A stretch of 64,000 bases of DNA from positions 58,116 to 122,115 of the forward strand of contig CALKTD010000027.1 of assembly GCA_937997345.1 (NCBI GenBank), written 5' to 3'. Below are positions 50,377-58,912 of the stretch, in pieces; the first letter of the stretch is position 1, and each line of letters starts with the position of its first letter. A model generated the notes under the pieces. That model was given only the letters and a program-made list of their open reading frames with translations, was not told the origin of the DNA and did no database searches. This DNA comes from an uncultured Atopobium sp. Its GTDB lineage: Bacteria; Actinomycetota; Coriobacteriia; Coriobacteriales; Atopobiaceae. The position numbers were made by a program, and so were the translations under genes.

Positions 50377-52545
50377 CTAGGCAGCTTGTCCTTCAGTTAA
50401 AAGCATTTTTACCTCAGAAGGAACATAAGGGTTATGAGCTGCAGTAGTAAGCAGTGACCTTGTGTTTGCAAGCGTTACCATAAGTGTCAGAAGATTGTGC
50501 ATATATGCAGCAGCACTTACAGTAATAAGACCTGTAACACCCGCAGCGATGAAAGAGCTGTTCAGCGCAACAATCGTGCGATAGTCAGCATGAATCCTCT
50601 TCATTACTTGCTGGCCCAAAAGACGCATGATTACCAACGATTCAAGCGAGTCATTTCTGATTGAAATATCAGCAACGGCACGAGCAATATCAGTTGCATC
50701 AGAGAGCGCCAGTGAAACATCAGAAACAGCTAGTGCAGGTGAATCGTTAATACCATCGCCAACCATTGCAACGGTGTAACCCTCCTGCTGGAACTTCTTA
50801 ACATATGCGCACTTATCCTCTGGGAGAATCTGTGCGACGTAGTCATCAAGACCAAGCTTCTTAGCAACACTTGCTGCAACGTTTTCTGAGTCGCCGGTCA
50901 ACATAACCATACGCTTAACACCAAGAGCACGGAGCTGCGTAATAGTTGCTGCTGCATCTTCTCTTACAGGATCGGTAATACAAATTGCTGCAATAAGTTT
51001 TGAATCCTCGGACATAAAGATAATGGACGAGGTTGGAGCAATCTGTGCAAGGTCGTCCTGAATTCCCTCAGGCATTGGGGTCTTCTCGTCATCAAAAATG
51101 AAGTGAGCTGAGCCAATGCAGACCTCTTTGTCGTTAACCTTGGTACGAATACCGTGAGCAACAACATACTTAACCTCTGCGTGGAACTCGTCCTTGTGCT
51201 TGAGGCCACGCACCTTTGCCTCGTTTACAATTGCGCGAGCCATGCTGTGTGGGAAGTGCTCCTCAATACATGCAGCAAGACGTAGAAGCTGGTCCTCGGT
51301 GCGGCCACAGAAGCTGACAATACACTCAACATGTGGGACTGCCTTTGTCAGCGTACCAGTCTTATCAAAGACGATAAGATCTGCTGCAGCGATCTTCTCG
51401 AGGTATTTTCCGCCCTTAACCGTCATGCCAAACTTGGCCGCCTCATCCATTGCGCTAGCCACTGCAACAGGAGTGGAAAGCTTAATGGCGCAGGAATAGT
51501 CAACCATAAGAACGGTCATAGCCTTAGTGATGTTTCGGGTGATTCCCCAAATACCAAAGAAGGCAAGGAAGCTGTAAGGAACCAGTGCATCAGAAAGGCG
51601 CTCTGCCTTAGACTGTGCGCCAGCCTTAAGCTCAGCAGACTGCTCAACCATATCAACAATGTTGTCGATACGAGACATTCCTGGAGGAGCAGTGACGCTT
51701 ACCATAAGGTCACCGTCTTCAAGAGCGGTACCTGCGTAAACGGTTGAGCCAGGCTCTTTGGTAACAAGGCGAGACTCACCTGTCATGGCAGCCTCGTTCA
51801 TCTGGCCGATACCTTCAACAACTTTGCCGTCAACAGGAAGAACGCCACCAGCGCGCTGATGCAAAATCATGCCCTTCTCAACCTCAGAAAGGGCAATCAT
51901 TACGTCCTTGCCGTCAATACGAGCCCAAACGTTCTCAGAACGAGTGATTAGGCCATCACGAAGTGCAAGACGAGCACGGCTTGCCACGTGGTTCTCCATG
52001 GCTGCAGAAAGCTCAAGCAAGAACATGACCGTAGATGCATCTGCCCACTCATTTCTTAGAATTGAAGTAGTGATAGCAGTTGCGTCCAAAACCTCAACGG
52101 TCAGCTCTTTCTTGAACAGGCGCTTAACGCCTTCCACGACAAATGGAATGGCGCGGAGAATAACGTAAGCGTAGTTAGCAACTGCAGGCAGTGGCAAAGA
52201 ACGCATAATCCAGCGGCGTGCGAATGTGGTCACAACCTCCATCTGGAAACGATTGTTCTCAAGAGCCATCTCAATTGAGCTGCAGAAGTCTTCAAGGCCT
52301 GCCTCTTCTTCTCGTGGCAAGTTCAAGACATCAAAAGCTCCAACAGCTGCAAGTACCTGGTCTCTCTTAAGAGGATCAAACCTCAGCAGTAGAGAGCCAT
52401 TTGCCATGTGAACTTCTGCATGACGAACACCGTCAACGCGCATCAACCCATAGGAAATACCGCGAGCCTCAGCCTCGTCGATATGACCCAGGTCGCATTT
52501 TGCACGAATGCGACCTGAAATTTCATTTGTAATTGTGAAGCGCAT
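50377..52545 (-). CDS. CtpC-like heavy-metal P-type ATPase
   Basis: A 722-residue P1B-type ATPase. Actuator motif TGES is at 255-258, the phosphorylation motif DKTGT at 394-398 and the hinge GDGINDSPAL near 590. The N-terminal 75 residues look like an HMA fold that has lost its CxxC. The membrane metal motif is not CPC or SPC but DYSCAIKLSTP (349-359), so the ion cannot be read off directly. Its partner gene 3 nt upstream encodes a PacL/DUF6110-like protein, as mycobacterial ctpC has, which points to export of Zn, Mn or a related divalent metal. Confidence 0.88.
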   Translation of the reverse strand: MRFTITNEISGRIRAKCDLGHIDEAEARGISYGLMRVDGVRHAEVHMANGSLLLRFDPLKRDQVLAAVGAFDVLNLPREEEAGLEDFCSSIEMALENNRFQMEVVTTFARRWIMRSLPLPAVANYAYVILRAIPFVVEGVKRLFKKELTVEVLDATAITTSILRNEWADASTVMFLLELSAAMENHVASRARLALRDGLITRSENVWARIDGKDVMIALSEVEKGMILHQRAGGVLPVDGKVVEGIGQMNEAAMTGESRLVTKEPGSTVYAGTALEDGDLMVSVTAPPGMSRIDNIVDMVEQSAELKAGAQSKAERLSDALVPYSFLAFFGIWGITRNITKAMTVLMVDYSCAIKLSTPVAVASAMDEAAKFGMTVKGGKYLEKIAAADLIVFDKTGTLTKAVPHVECIVSFCGRTEDQLLRLAACIEEHFPHSMARAIVNEAKVRGLKHKDEFHAEVKYVVAHGIRTKVNDKEVCIGSAHFIFDDEKTPMPEGIQDDLAQIAPTSSIIFMSEDSKLIAAICITDPVREDAAATITQLRALGVKRMVMLTGDSENVAASVAKKLGLDDYVAQILPEDKCAYVKKFQQEGYTVAMVGDGINDSPALAVSDVSLALSDATDIARAVADISIRNDSLESLVIMRLLGQQVMKRIHADYRTIVALNSSFIAAGVTGLITVSAAAYMHNLLTLMVTLANTRSLLTTAAHNPYVPSEVKMLLTEGQAA

Positions 52546-52548
52546 GAA

Positions 52549-52851
52549 TTATGCCTGTGCGCCCTCTGCGTCAACTTGCTTGGTAACCTCAGCGCGGATA
52601 CCCTCCTCAAGCTCAGCAAGGCGAGCGCGAACAGCAGCATCAATCTTAGACTCACGACGAGCCTCTGCAACAACGTCATTAGCCTCGTCAACAACGTTCT
52701 GAGTCTCTGCGGAAACGCGATCAGTTACGCGAAGACCACATGCAGTTGCTTTGACAGCTGCCTTATGAAGAGTGCCGTTAGAAGCAAATCCAGCAACAAC
52801 GCTAGCAAGTGCAGCGCCACCGGCTACAAAACACCATTTGTGCAGTTTCAT
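52549..52851 (-). CDS. PacL/DUF6110-like small membrane partner of the P-type ATPase
   Basis: A 100-residue protein with a short TM at about 5-23 (WCFVAGGAALASVVAGF), then the segment KAAVKATACGLRVTDR (30-45) and an acidic, Ala-rich amphipathic helix. The TM-KAAV-x-ATA-x-GLR pattern resembles the DUF1490/PacL proteins that accompany CtpC-type ATPases in mycobacteria. Unlike PacL1, the C-terminus has no Asp/His metal-binding tail (it ends VDAEGAQA). It ends 3 nt before the ATPase gene and must be cotranslated with it. The homology is judged by eye. Confidence 0.65.
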   Translation of the reverse strand: MKLHKWCFVAGGAALASVVAGFASNGTLHKAAVKATACGLRVTDRVSAETQNVVDEANDVVAEARRESKIDAAVRARLAELEEGIRAEVTKQVDAEGAQA

Positions 52852-53252
52852 GTAAATCCCCCATCTGCTAATGCAAATTAATCGGTTAGTGTTCTATCGA
52901 AGATAAAATTTTTTGATCAAAAAAACAAGTGAAAATCATTACTAATTAGTTATCCTAATGAAACAATTGTACACAAGTAATTCTTTACCTGCGAAAACGC
53001 TTTCTATGGTTAGCCATGGTGTACATATAAATTTTGTGAAGAAGCCAGTCGAGGACGTTACTTAAATTATTGATATTTGCTCATATGAACTATCAAATAA
53101 ATGAAAAAATAACATTCTCTCTGTGTCGTTATTGTGAAATTTAAATTGTGTACAATTTATTTGTGTTAGGTTACAGCTACTGGGGTACACTACCCAAAGA
53201 AATTAAGCCATCCAATGCTTCGGACAATCCGTGGCTAGTTGAAAGGAACATC
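52852..53252. other. Divergent promoter region between the metal ATPase operon and gpx
   Basis: About 400 bp of A/T-rich noncoding DNA. The minus-strand side holds the ATPase operon promoter region, including TTAGGATAACTAA (52946-52958 on the opposite strand), a partial palindrome reminiscent of DtxR-type boxes. The plus-strand side has TACAAT at 53151-53156 as a possible gpx -10, without a good -35. A longer frame from 53148 exists, but the ATG at 53253 is preferred. No small gene is supported. Confidence 0.5.
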
Positions 53253-53807
53253 ATGGCAAACACCAACATCTATGACCTCTCCGTAGAAGAGCGTGACGAC
53301 TCCGTAACTTCCCTCTCCTCTTTTGATGGTAAGGTTCTTCTGATTGTCAACACTGCAACTGGTTGCGGCTTTACCCCACAGTACGAAGATCTTGAGCGCA
53401 TTTATGCCGCATACAAGGATCAGGGCTTTGAGATTTTGGACTTCCCTTGCAATCAGTTTGCAGATCAGGCTCCAGAGTCTGATGATGAAATTCACCAGTT
53501 CTGCACTATGAAATTTGGCACCGATTTTCCACAGTTCAAGAAAGGCGACGTTAACGGAGAGACCGCAAACCCTCTCTTTGAGCGCCTTGCAACAGCCTTC
53601 CCCTTCCAGGGTTTTGGAAAGGGCATCAAGGCTCTTGCGCTGGACAAATTTGCAAAAGCAAACAACAAGAAGTTTGGCGACAAAGCTTACATTATGTGGA
53701 ACTTTACTAAGTTCCTTATAGACCGCCAGGGAAACGTTGTTGCACGCTTTGAGCCAACCACCGATATGGCAGAGGTTGAGGCTGCAATTAAGAATCTTCT
53801 TGCGTAA
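53253..53807 (+). CDS. Glutathione peroxidase-family thiol peroxidase
   Basis: A 184-residue Gpx-fold peroxidase using Cys: the peroxidatic Cys38 lies in NTATGCGFTPQY, with the family motifs FPCNQF (which holds the probable resolving-Cys region) and WNFTKFLIDRQG near the C-terminus. Bacterial Cys-Gpx proteins usually take electrons from thioredoxin and reduce lipid and organic peroxides. The ATG at 53253 has GAAAGGAAC ahead of it; the frame is open upstream but the extra residues are not family-like. The OhrR-type gene follows 21 nt later. Confidence 0.92.
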   Translation: MANTNIYDLSVEERDDSVTSLSSFDGKVLLIVNTATGCGFTPQYEDLERIYAAYKDQGFEILDFPCNQFADQAPESDDEIHQFCTMKFGTDFPQFKKGDVNGETANPLFERLATAFPFQGFGKGIKALALDKFAKANNKKFGDKAYIMWNFTKFLIDRQGNVVARFEPTTDMAEVEAAIKNLLA

Positions 53808-53828
53808 GGCGAGAGGACCGGTCTACTC

Positions 53829-54344
53829 ATGAGCTCTTCTCAGAAAGAAATGCAGTCCGTTGTAGCCGCTAGCACTTTTGCTAGCGGCTCTTCTGCACTC
53901 GACACCTCTCCAGACATCCCCGAGCTTCTCCTTAAAAACCAGCTCTGCTTTCCGCTTTATAGCGCCTCAAAAGAAGTGGTGCGCAGGTATACACCATTGC
54001 TTAAGCCTTTTGGACTTACGTATACGCAATACGTAACCATGATGGTGCTCTGGGAGCATCGCAGCTTAGATGTAAGCGAGCTTGGGGAATTCCTACACCT
54101 TGATTCAGGAACGCTCACACCCCTTCTTAAGAAACTTGAAGCAAAGGGCTACATTGCCAGGCAAAAGACAGATGCAGACGCTCGTAGACTTATCGTTTCT
54201 CTTACAGAGTCTGGCTCTGAGCTCAAACAACAGATGAAAGATGTTCCACATCAAATTGGATCCTGCGTCAATCTCACTCCAGAAGATGCAGATGAGCTTC
54301 GCCGCCTACTCAACAAGATTCTTGCCCATGTAGAAGAAGGTTAA
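53829..54344 (+). CDS. ohrR: OhrR-type MarR-family peroxide-sensing repressor
   Basis: A 171-residue MarR protein. Its core begins LLKNQLCFPLYSASKEV, with Cys40 at the position of the redox-sensing Cys of OhrR, then a winged helix (LDVSELGEFLHLDSGTLTPLLKKLEAKG) and the wing DADARRL. OhrR represses a peroxidase gene until organic hydroperoxides oxidise the Cys. The N-terminal 33 residues are a Ser/Ala-rich extension. It sits between gpx and the metal transporter in one plus-strand unit, so gpx is the likely target. Confidence 0.88.
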   Translation: MSSSQKEMQSVVAASTFASGSSALDTSPDIPELLLKNQLCFPLYSASKEVVRRYTPLLKPFGLTYTQYVTMMVLWEHRSLDVSELGEFLHLDSGTLTPLLKKLEAKGYIARQKTDADARRLIVSLTESGSELKQQMKDVPHQIGSCVNLTPEDADELRRLLNKILAHVEEG

Positions 54345-54349
54345 ACAAC

Positions 54350-55522
54350 ATGAACACTGCCGCCCACACCATTTCTCCTAAAAAGCGAGAGTCAACCATT
54401 GTTCGTACAAGTATCCTAGGTATTCTCGCCAATGTCTTTCTTGCAGGATTTAAAGCAACTATTGGTATCTGGTCAAACTCTATTGCGGTAGTACTTGATG
54501 CGGTCAACAACCTCTCTGATGCAATCTCGTCAGTTATTACCATTGCTGGAACCAAGCTTTCAAACAAACAGGCTGACTATTCTCATCCCTTTGGCCATGG
54601 ACGCCTTGAGTACATGACCACCACCGTCATTGCGGCAATCATCATGTATGCAGGCATCAGCTCGCTTGTTGAGTCTATTAAAGGAATCTTGGAGCCTCAA
54701 ACTCCTGATTATTCCCCTACCGCACTTATCATCATTGCAGTTGCTGTCTTGATTAAGATTATTCTTGGCAACTACGTGCAGTCTGTTGGCAAGCGAGTCA
54801 ATTCCGACACGCTTGCTGCCTCCGGCGCTGATGCGCTCTTTGATGCCATCCTTTCAAGCTCTGTTTTAGCAGCTGCACTCATTTATACCTACACAGGCAT
54901 AAGCCTTGAGGCTTATGTTGGCGTGCTCATTTCAGTTTTTATTATTAAGGCTTCCGTAGAAATGCTCAGTGACTCCGTCAAGGAAATCATTGGTAAGCGA
55001 GCAGATCCTGAGCTTGCAGCCCATATTGCAGAAATTGTAAACAAAGACCCTGACGCAAATGGAGTCTACGACCTCATTCTTAACAATTACGGACCTGATA
55101 GATACGTTGGCTCGTTCCATACTGAAGTGTCTGATCAGTCAACTGCAATTGATATTGATAACATGATGAGGCGCCTGAGCACCAATATTTATGAGGAAAC
55201 ATCGGGCAAAGTTATTGTGGCTGCTATCAGCATTTACGCCGAAAATCGCACTGATAACAGAATTATAAAGATGAGAAATACCGTCACAAAGATTGCTCTT
55301 TCACACGAAGGTGTTCTTCAGGTTCATGGTTTTACTGCTAACCTTGACGAGAAAACCATCGTCTTTGATGCTGTCATTGAATTTGGTTATGACGGAAATG
55401 TAATTATTGATGACATTAAAAAGAAGTTGAGCAAGATTTATTCTGATATGGATGTCACCATTGTGATTGATCGCGATACAAGCGATTTGTCCGAGCATGA
55501 AGATGCTAGAGACTTGTCTTAA
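54350..55522 (+). CDS. Cation diffusion facilitator (divalent metal efflux)
   Basis: A 390-residue CDF transporter with a six-TM core and a long cytoplasmic domain. The TM2 site is LDAVNNLSDAISS (Asp50, Asn54, Asp57), followed by YSHPFGHGR (His79, His83) and the TM5 site SGADALFDAILSS. An Asn in the TM2 quartet and the double C-terminal domain are closer to the Mn/Fe-type than the Zn-type CDFs, but the ion is not certain. It starts 5 nt after ohrR, so peroxide stress may induce metal export together with the peroxidase. Confidence 0.9.
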   Translation: MNTAAHTISPKKRESTIVRTSILGILANVFLAGFKATIGIWSNSIAVVLDAVNNLSDAISSVITIAGTKLSNKQADYSHPFGHGRLEYMTTTVIAAIIMYAGISSLVESIKGILEPQTPDYSPTALIIIAVAVLIKIILGNYVQSVGKRVNSDTLAASGADALFDAILSSSVLAAALIYTYTGISLEAYVGVLISVFIIKASVEMLSDSVKEIIGKRADPELAAHIAEIVNKDPDANGVYDLILNNYGPDRYVGSFHTEVSDQSTAIDIDNMMRRLSTNIYEETSGKVIVAAISIYAENRTDNRIIKMRNTVTKIALSHEGVLQVHGFTANLDEKTIVFDAVIEFGYDGNVIIDDIKKKLSKIYSDMDVTIVIDRDTSDLSEHEDARDLS

Positions 55523-55540
55523 ACGTAAACAATTACAGCT

Positions 55541-55661
55541 ATAAAAAGGGGCGAGCCGCTGACACCCAGAGTCAGCGGCTCGTGTTCTACGCTCGCAAGA
55601 AAGGGAGAGGGTCTTTCTTCGAGCTACGGGAACCTGAAAAAAGCAAGCAACTAAATTGCTT
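55541..55661 (-). ncRNA. Candidate small RNA 2 with C-rich loop
   Basis: A second copy of the element at 50083-50185. Minus-strand order: promoter (55668-55696), a TTGCTT...TCAG linker shared with copy 1, a hairpin at 55591-55624 (GCTCG/CGAGC, one bulge, AAGAAAG/CTTTCTT, loop ACCCTCTCC) and a 12-bp terminator stem CGAGCCGCTGAC / GTCAGCGGCTCG followed by CCCCTTTTT. It is encoded on the opposite strand to the CDF gene and after the feoB terminator, so it has its own transcription unit. No open frame fits. Stem changes with a conserved CCCTCTCC loop support an RNA role. Confidence 0.55.
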
Positions 55662-55667
55662 AAAAAC

Positions 55668-55696
55668 ATAGTAAGTTAACCGAGGGAAACTTACAA
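55668..55696 (-). promoter_or_regulatory. Promoter and operator of candidate small RNA 2
   Basis: Minus-strand TTGTAA (-35; 55691-55696), 17-bp spacer, TACTAT (-10; 55668-55673). A perfect 7-bp inverted repeat GTAAGTT / AACTTAC (55671-55677 and 55688-55694) overlaps both boxes, as a repressor site would. It contains the GGTTAACTT element that also precedes candidate small RNA 1. Confidence 0.55.
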
Positions 55697-55874
55697 GAAT
55701 CTTTTCAACTTTTTTAATTAATTTCCTAAACTCTACAAAAAATTAGACTAAGTTTACATGTCTATGGATTTTTATCTTATATCAAGAAAGTCCGAAATAA
55801 ACGTGTATTCTCGCCCTTGTTTTTGAATGACCTTTTTAAACATACCTGTCTCTGGTGCGCTTTTTTAATTGACA

Positions 55875-55909
55875 CAAAAAATCCCCCGCACCGAATTGGT
55901 GCGGGGGAT
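55875..55909 (-). terminator. Terminator of the feo operon
   Basis: Twelve-base perfect stem (CCCCCGCACC core) with a 5-nt loop and six T on the minus strand, 29 nt after the feoB stop codon. Confidence 0.95.
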
Positions 55910-55937
55910 CAGGTCAGCGTACTAATCTAGTAGTAGC

Positions 55938-58598
55938 TTATGCCTTTGCAACCTCGGTAAGGTTGGTAAGAATCTTATCGTCCTTCTTATCCCACTTTGG
56001 AGCAGGACGGAAGAGCTGGAAGAGAATTGCTGCCAAGAAGGCAAAAGCAATAACAGTCCAGACACCGAAGGAACCAAGAACGAAGAACTCCCAGAACTGG
56101 TTGATGATAAGACCAACAATCCATGCAAAAGTGCACTGATAACCAATAGCAAACCAGAACCACTTAGAGTCATTCATCTGACGACGGATGGAACCAATTG
56201 CAGCAAAGCAAGGTGCGTCAAGCATATTGAATGCAACAAATGCGCACATTGCACCAACGTGAAGAATGCCACCAGCATCCGTGAACATACCAGCGAAGCC
56301 AGACCACATAGTAACGGACTTCTCGCTTGCATCACCAAGACCGTAAAGAACACCAAAGGTAGAAACAAGGTTCTCTTTTGCAATCAGAGCAGAGATGGAA
56401 GCTGCAGTTGCCTGCCAGTTTGCAAATCCAAGAGGAGCAAAGATAACGCCGATGAAACCACCAACAGCTGCAAGCAGAGAGAAGTCCATGACATTCTCAG
56501 GAGCACCCTCAATGCCTGGAAGGTAACCAAAGACGCCGTTTGCACCATCCCAGGTTGCCCAACCAAAGTTGGAAAGAACCCAGATACCAATAGCTGCTGC
56601 GAAGATGATGGTACCAGCCTTGAGGATGTATGCAGAGATACGCTCCCAAACATGCATTGCCCAAGACCTGATAGAAGGCATGTGGTAATCAGGAAGCTCC
56701 ATAACAAATGGTGCAGGCTCGCCCTCAAATGCCTTAGTCTTCTTCAGCATGATTGCAGAAATAACAATCGCAGCTACACCCATGAAATAAAAGGCTGGAG
56801 CAACCCACCAAGCAGAAGAGCCACCAATAAGAACACCCATAACCAAAGCAATAATTGGCTGCTTTGCGGAGCAAGGAATCATGGTGGTGAGCATTGCAGT
56901 CATACGGCGGTCCTTCTCGTTCTCAATGGTACGAGTAGAAAGAACGCCAGGAACACCACAGCCAGAAGAAATCAGAAGTGGAATGAAGGACTTGCCGGAC
57001 AGGCCAAAGCGACGGAACACGCGGTCCATGACAAAGGCAACACGGCTCATGTAACCGCAGTCCTCAAGGAAGCACAGCATGACAAACAGAACAAACATCT
57101 GTGGAATAAAGCCAAGGACAGAGCCGACGCCATTAATAACACCGTCAACTACAAGGCTAGTGACAATGGGGCTTGCGCCAGCACCTTCAAGGGCACCGCG
57201 AACAAAATCAGGAATACCTGGGACATACATGCCGTACTGGGAAGCATCTGGCTCAGTAGCAGCGCCTTCAACAGCAGTCTTAAAGCCAGCGGCAGTTACG
57301 CCACCAAGAGTCTGGAGTTCCTGACCCTCAGCAAGAATTGGGTTGCCGTCAGCGTCAAGCTTAAGAGGATTGTCGTCAGTATCAACGAAGTTGCCATCCT
57401 CATCATGAACTGGTGCGCTCAGAGCAACAACGTTCTTCTTGGCAGTCTCTGCCTCAAAGCTGGTGATAGCGTCAGAATCCCACTGTTTAGCTTCGATTGC
57501 AGCACGAACCTCAGTGGTATCAATACCAGCCTCGTCAGCTGCGTTGAGATAAGCGTCGATCTGGTCACCATAGTGATGAGAATCAAACTCATCTTTTGCC
57601 TCATTGTACTCGGCGTCGCCGATACCCATGAAGTGGAAACCCTTATCAAACAGGTTATCGTTAACCCAGTTAGTAGCTCCCGTACCAACGGTAGAAATGG
57701 AGATGAAGTACACAAGAGACATGATGATGACGAAGATAGGAAGACCAAGGATACGGTTAGTAACAACGCGGTCAATCTTCTCGGAAGTGGTCAGCTGCTT
57801 TGGAGCCTTCTTGACGCAAGCTGCCATAACGCCAGCAATCCACTCATAACGGTCAGAGGTAATGATGGACTCAGCGTCGTCGTCACGAGACTGCTCAACT
57901 GCAGCAATGATCTTCTCAAGCTCAGCGGTTTTCTCGGCAGAAAGGTTAAGAGGAGCAATTGCATTTGCATCGCGCTCGAAGACCTTAATGGAATACCAAC
58001 GAGAAAGAGTTGCAGGAGCAAGGCCCTCGATTGCAGTAGCAATCTTGCCAAGAGCCTCTTCAACCTCTGGGGTAAAGCACTTAACACCCTCAGCAGGAGT
58101 TCCCTCCTGGCCGGCCTTAATTGCCGTCTTTACCAGAGTGTCAATGTTCTTTTTGCGAAGTGCAGAAACCTCAATAACCTCAACACCAAGCTGCTTGGAA
58201 AGCTCCTTGGTATCAATAACGTCACCGGACTCCTTGAGCAGGTCAACCATGTTAAGACCAAGGACAACTGGACGACCAGCCTCAAGAATCTGAGTAGTCA
58301 GATAGAGGTTACGCTCCAGGTTGGTAACATCGAGAAGGTCAATAATGGCGTCTGGACGCTCATTAATGAGGTAGTCACGAGATACCTGCTCCTCAGGTGA
58401 ATAAGGAGACAGAGAGTAAATACCAGGAAGGTCGACAAAGGTGACGTCCTTATCGGCACGCCAATTTGCCTGCTTCTTCTCAACAGTAACGCCTGGCCAG
58501 TTGCCGACGTAGCCGTTTGAGCCCGTAAGCTCATTGAATAGGGTGGTCTTACCGCAGTTTGGGTTACCTGCAAGACCAATAATAGTCTTTTGTGCCAT
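55938..58598 (-). CDS. feoB: Ferrous iron transporter FeoB with enlarged insertion
   Basis: An 886-residue FeoB. The G-domain has GNPNCGKT (11-18), DLPG (56-59) and NMVD (116-119), followed by the GDI-like helical spacer and the membrane domain with the conserved GCGVP (546-550). It is about 110 residues longer than E. coli FeoB because of a polar, acidic segment at about 325-460 between the first membrane span and the gate region (e.g. VHDEDGNFVDTDDNPLKLDA), likely outside the membrane. It overlaps feoA by 1 nt (TAATG). It imports Fe(II) in anaerobes. Confidence 0.95.
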   Translation of the reverse strand: MAQKTIIGLAGNPNCGKTTLFNELTGSNGYVGNWPGVTVEKKQANWRADKDVTFVDLPGIYSLSPYSPEEQVSRDYLINERPDAIIDLLDVTNLERNLYLTTQILEAGRPVVLGLNMVDLLKESGDVIDTKELSKQLGVEVIEVSALRKKNIDTLVKTAIKAGQEGTPAEGVKCFTPEVEEALGKIATAIEGLAPATLSRWYSIKVFERDANAIAPLNLSAEKTAELEKIIAAVEQSRDDDAESIITSDRYEWIAGVMAACVKKAPKQLTTSEKIDRVVTNRILGLPIFVIIMSLVYFISISTVGTGATNWVNDNLFDKGFHFMGIGDAEYNEAKDEFDSHHYGDQIDAYLNAADEAGIDTTEVRAAIEAKQWDSDAITSFEAETAKKNVVALSAPVHDEDGNFVDTDDNPLKLDADGNPILAEGQELQTLGGVTAAGFKTAVEGAATEPDASQYGMYVPGIPDFVRGALEGAGASPIVTSLVVDGVINGVGSVLGFIPQMFVLFVMLCFLEDCGYMSRVAFVMDRVFRRFGLSGKSFIPLLISSGCGVPGVLSTRTIENEKDRRMTAMLTTMIPCSAKQPIIALVMGVLIGGSSAWWVAPAFYFMGVAAIVISAIMLKKTKAFEGEPAPFVMELPDYHMPSIRSWAMHVWERISAYILKAGTIIFAAAIGIWVLSNFGWATWDGANGVFGYLPGIEGAPENVMDFSLLAAVGGFIGVIFAPLGFANWQATAASISALIAKENLVSTFGVLYGLGDASEKSVTMWSGFAGMFTDAGGILHVGAMCAFVAFNMLDAPCFAAIGSIRRQMNDSKWFWFAIGYQCTFAWIVGLIINQFWEFFVLGSFGVWTVIAFAFLAAILFQLFRPAPKWDKKDDKILTNLTEVAKA

Positions 58599-58843
58599 TA
58601 GGCTTCCTCTACCTTGTGAACGTCTACTACTTCAATGCTTGCAGCCTCATCCTTGCGGATAGAAAGCTCGTAGCCACGAACTGTGAGCTCAATTGGGTCT
58701 CCCAGTGGTGCTACCTTTTTGACGTGAACCTCAGTACCCTTAGTAAGGCCCATATCCATGATGCGACGTTTCACGGCGCCTACACCCTTTAGCGCAGCAA
58801 CCGTGCAACTCTCCCCCACCTTAACTTCTTTCAGAGTTGCCAT
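58598..58843 (-). CDS. feoA: FeoA (copy adjacent to feoB)
   Basis: An 81-residue SH3-like FeoA that regulates or assembles FeoB. Family residues are VGESCTVAAL, RRIMDMGLTKGTEV and a closing beta strand ELSIRKDEAASIEV. The stop codon overlaps the feoB start by one base, so translation is coupled. It lies 69 bp downstream of a second feoA. Confidence 0.92.
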   Translation of the reverse strand: MATLKEVKVGESCTVAALKGVGAVKRRIMDMGLTKGTEVHVKKVAPLGDPIELTVRGYELSIRKDEAASIEVVDVHKVEEA

Positions 58844-58912
58844 AACCTTCCTTTCATCGAAACACGTATTAAAAGCCGCGGGTTTTACCAGCAGCGCAAT
58901 ACAACAAAGTGT

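Larger units (their letters stand above)
55523..55937. other. Convergent gap between the CDF gene and feoB
   Basis: This 415-bp gene-free region holds candidate small RNA 2 and its promoter, a single GGCGAGAA repeat (55808-55815) and the feoB terminator. The part from about 55700 to 55860 is A/T-rich with nothing recognisable. No credible protein-coding frame exists here. Confidence 0.6.

Noticed and set aside
56259..58400. Plus-strand frame of 713 codons
   Set aside because: It is antisense to feoB and its translation is low in domain character (Asn, Ser, Lys rich). FeoB motifs on the other strand are complete.
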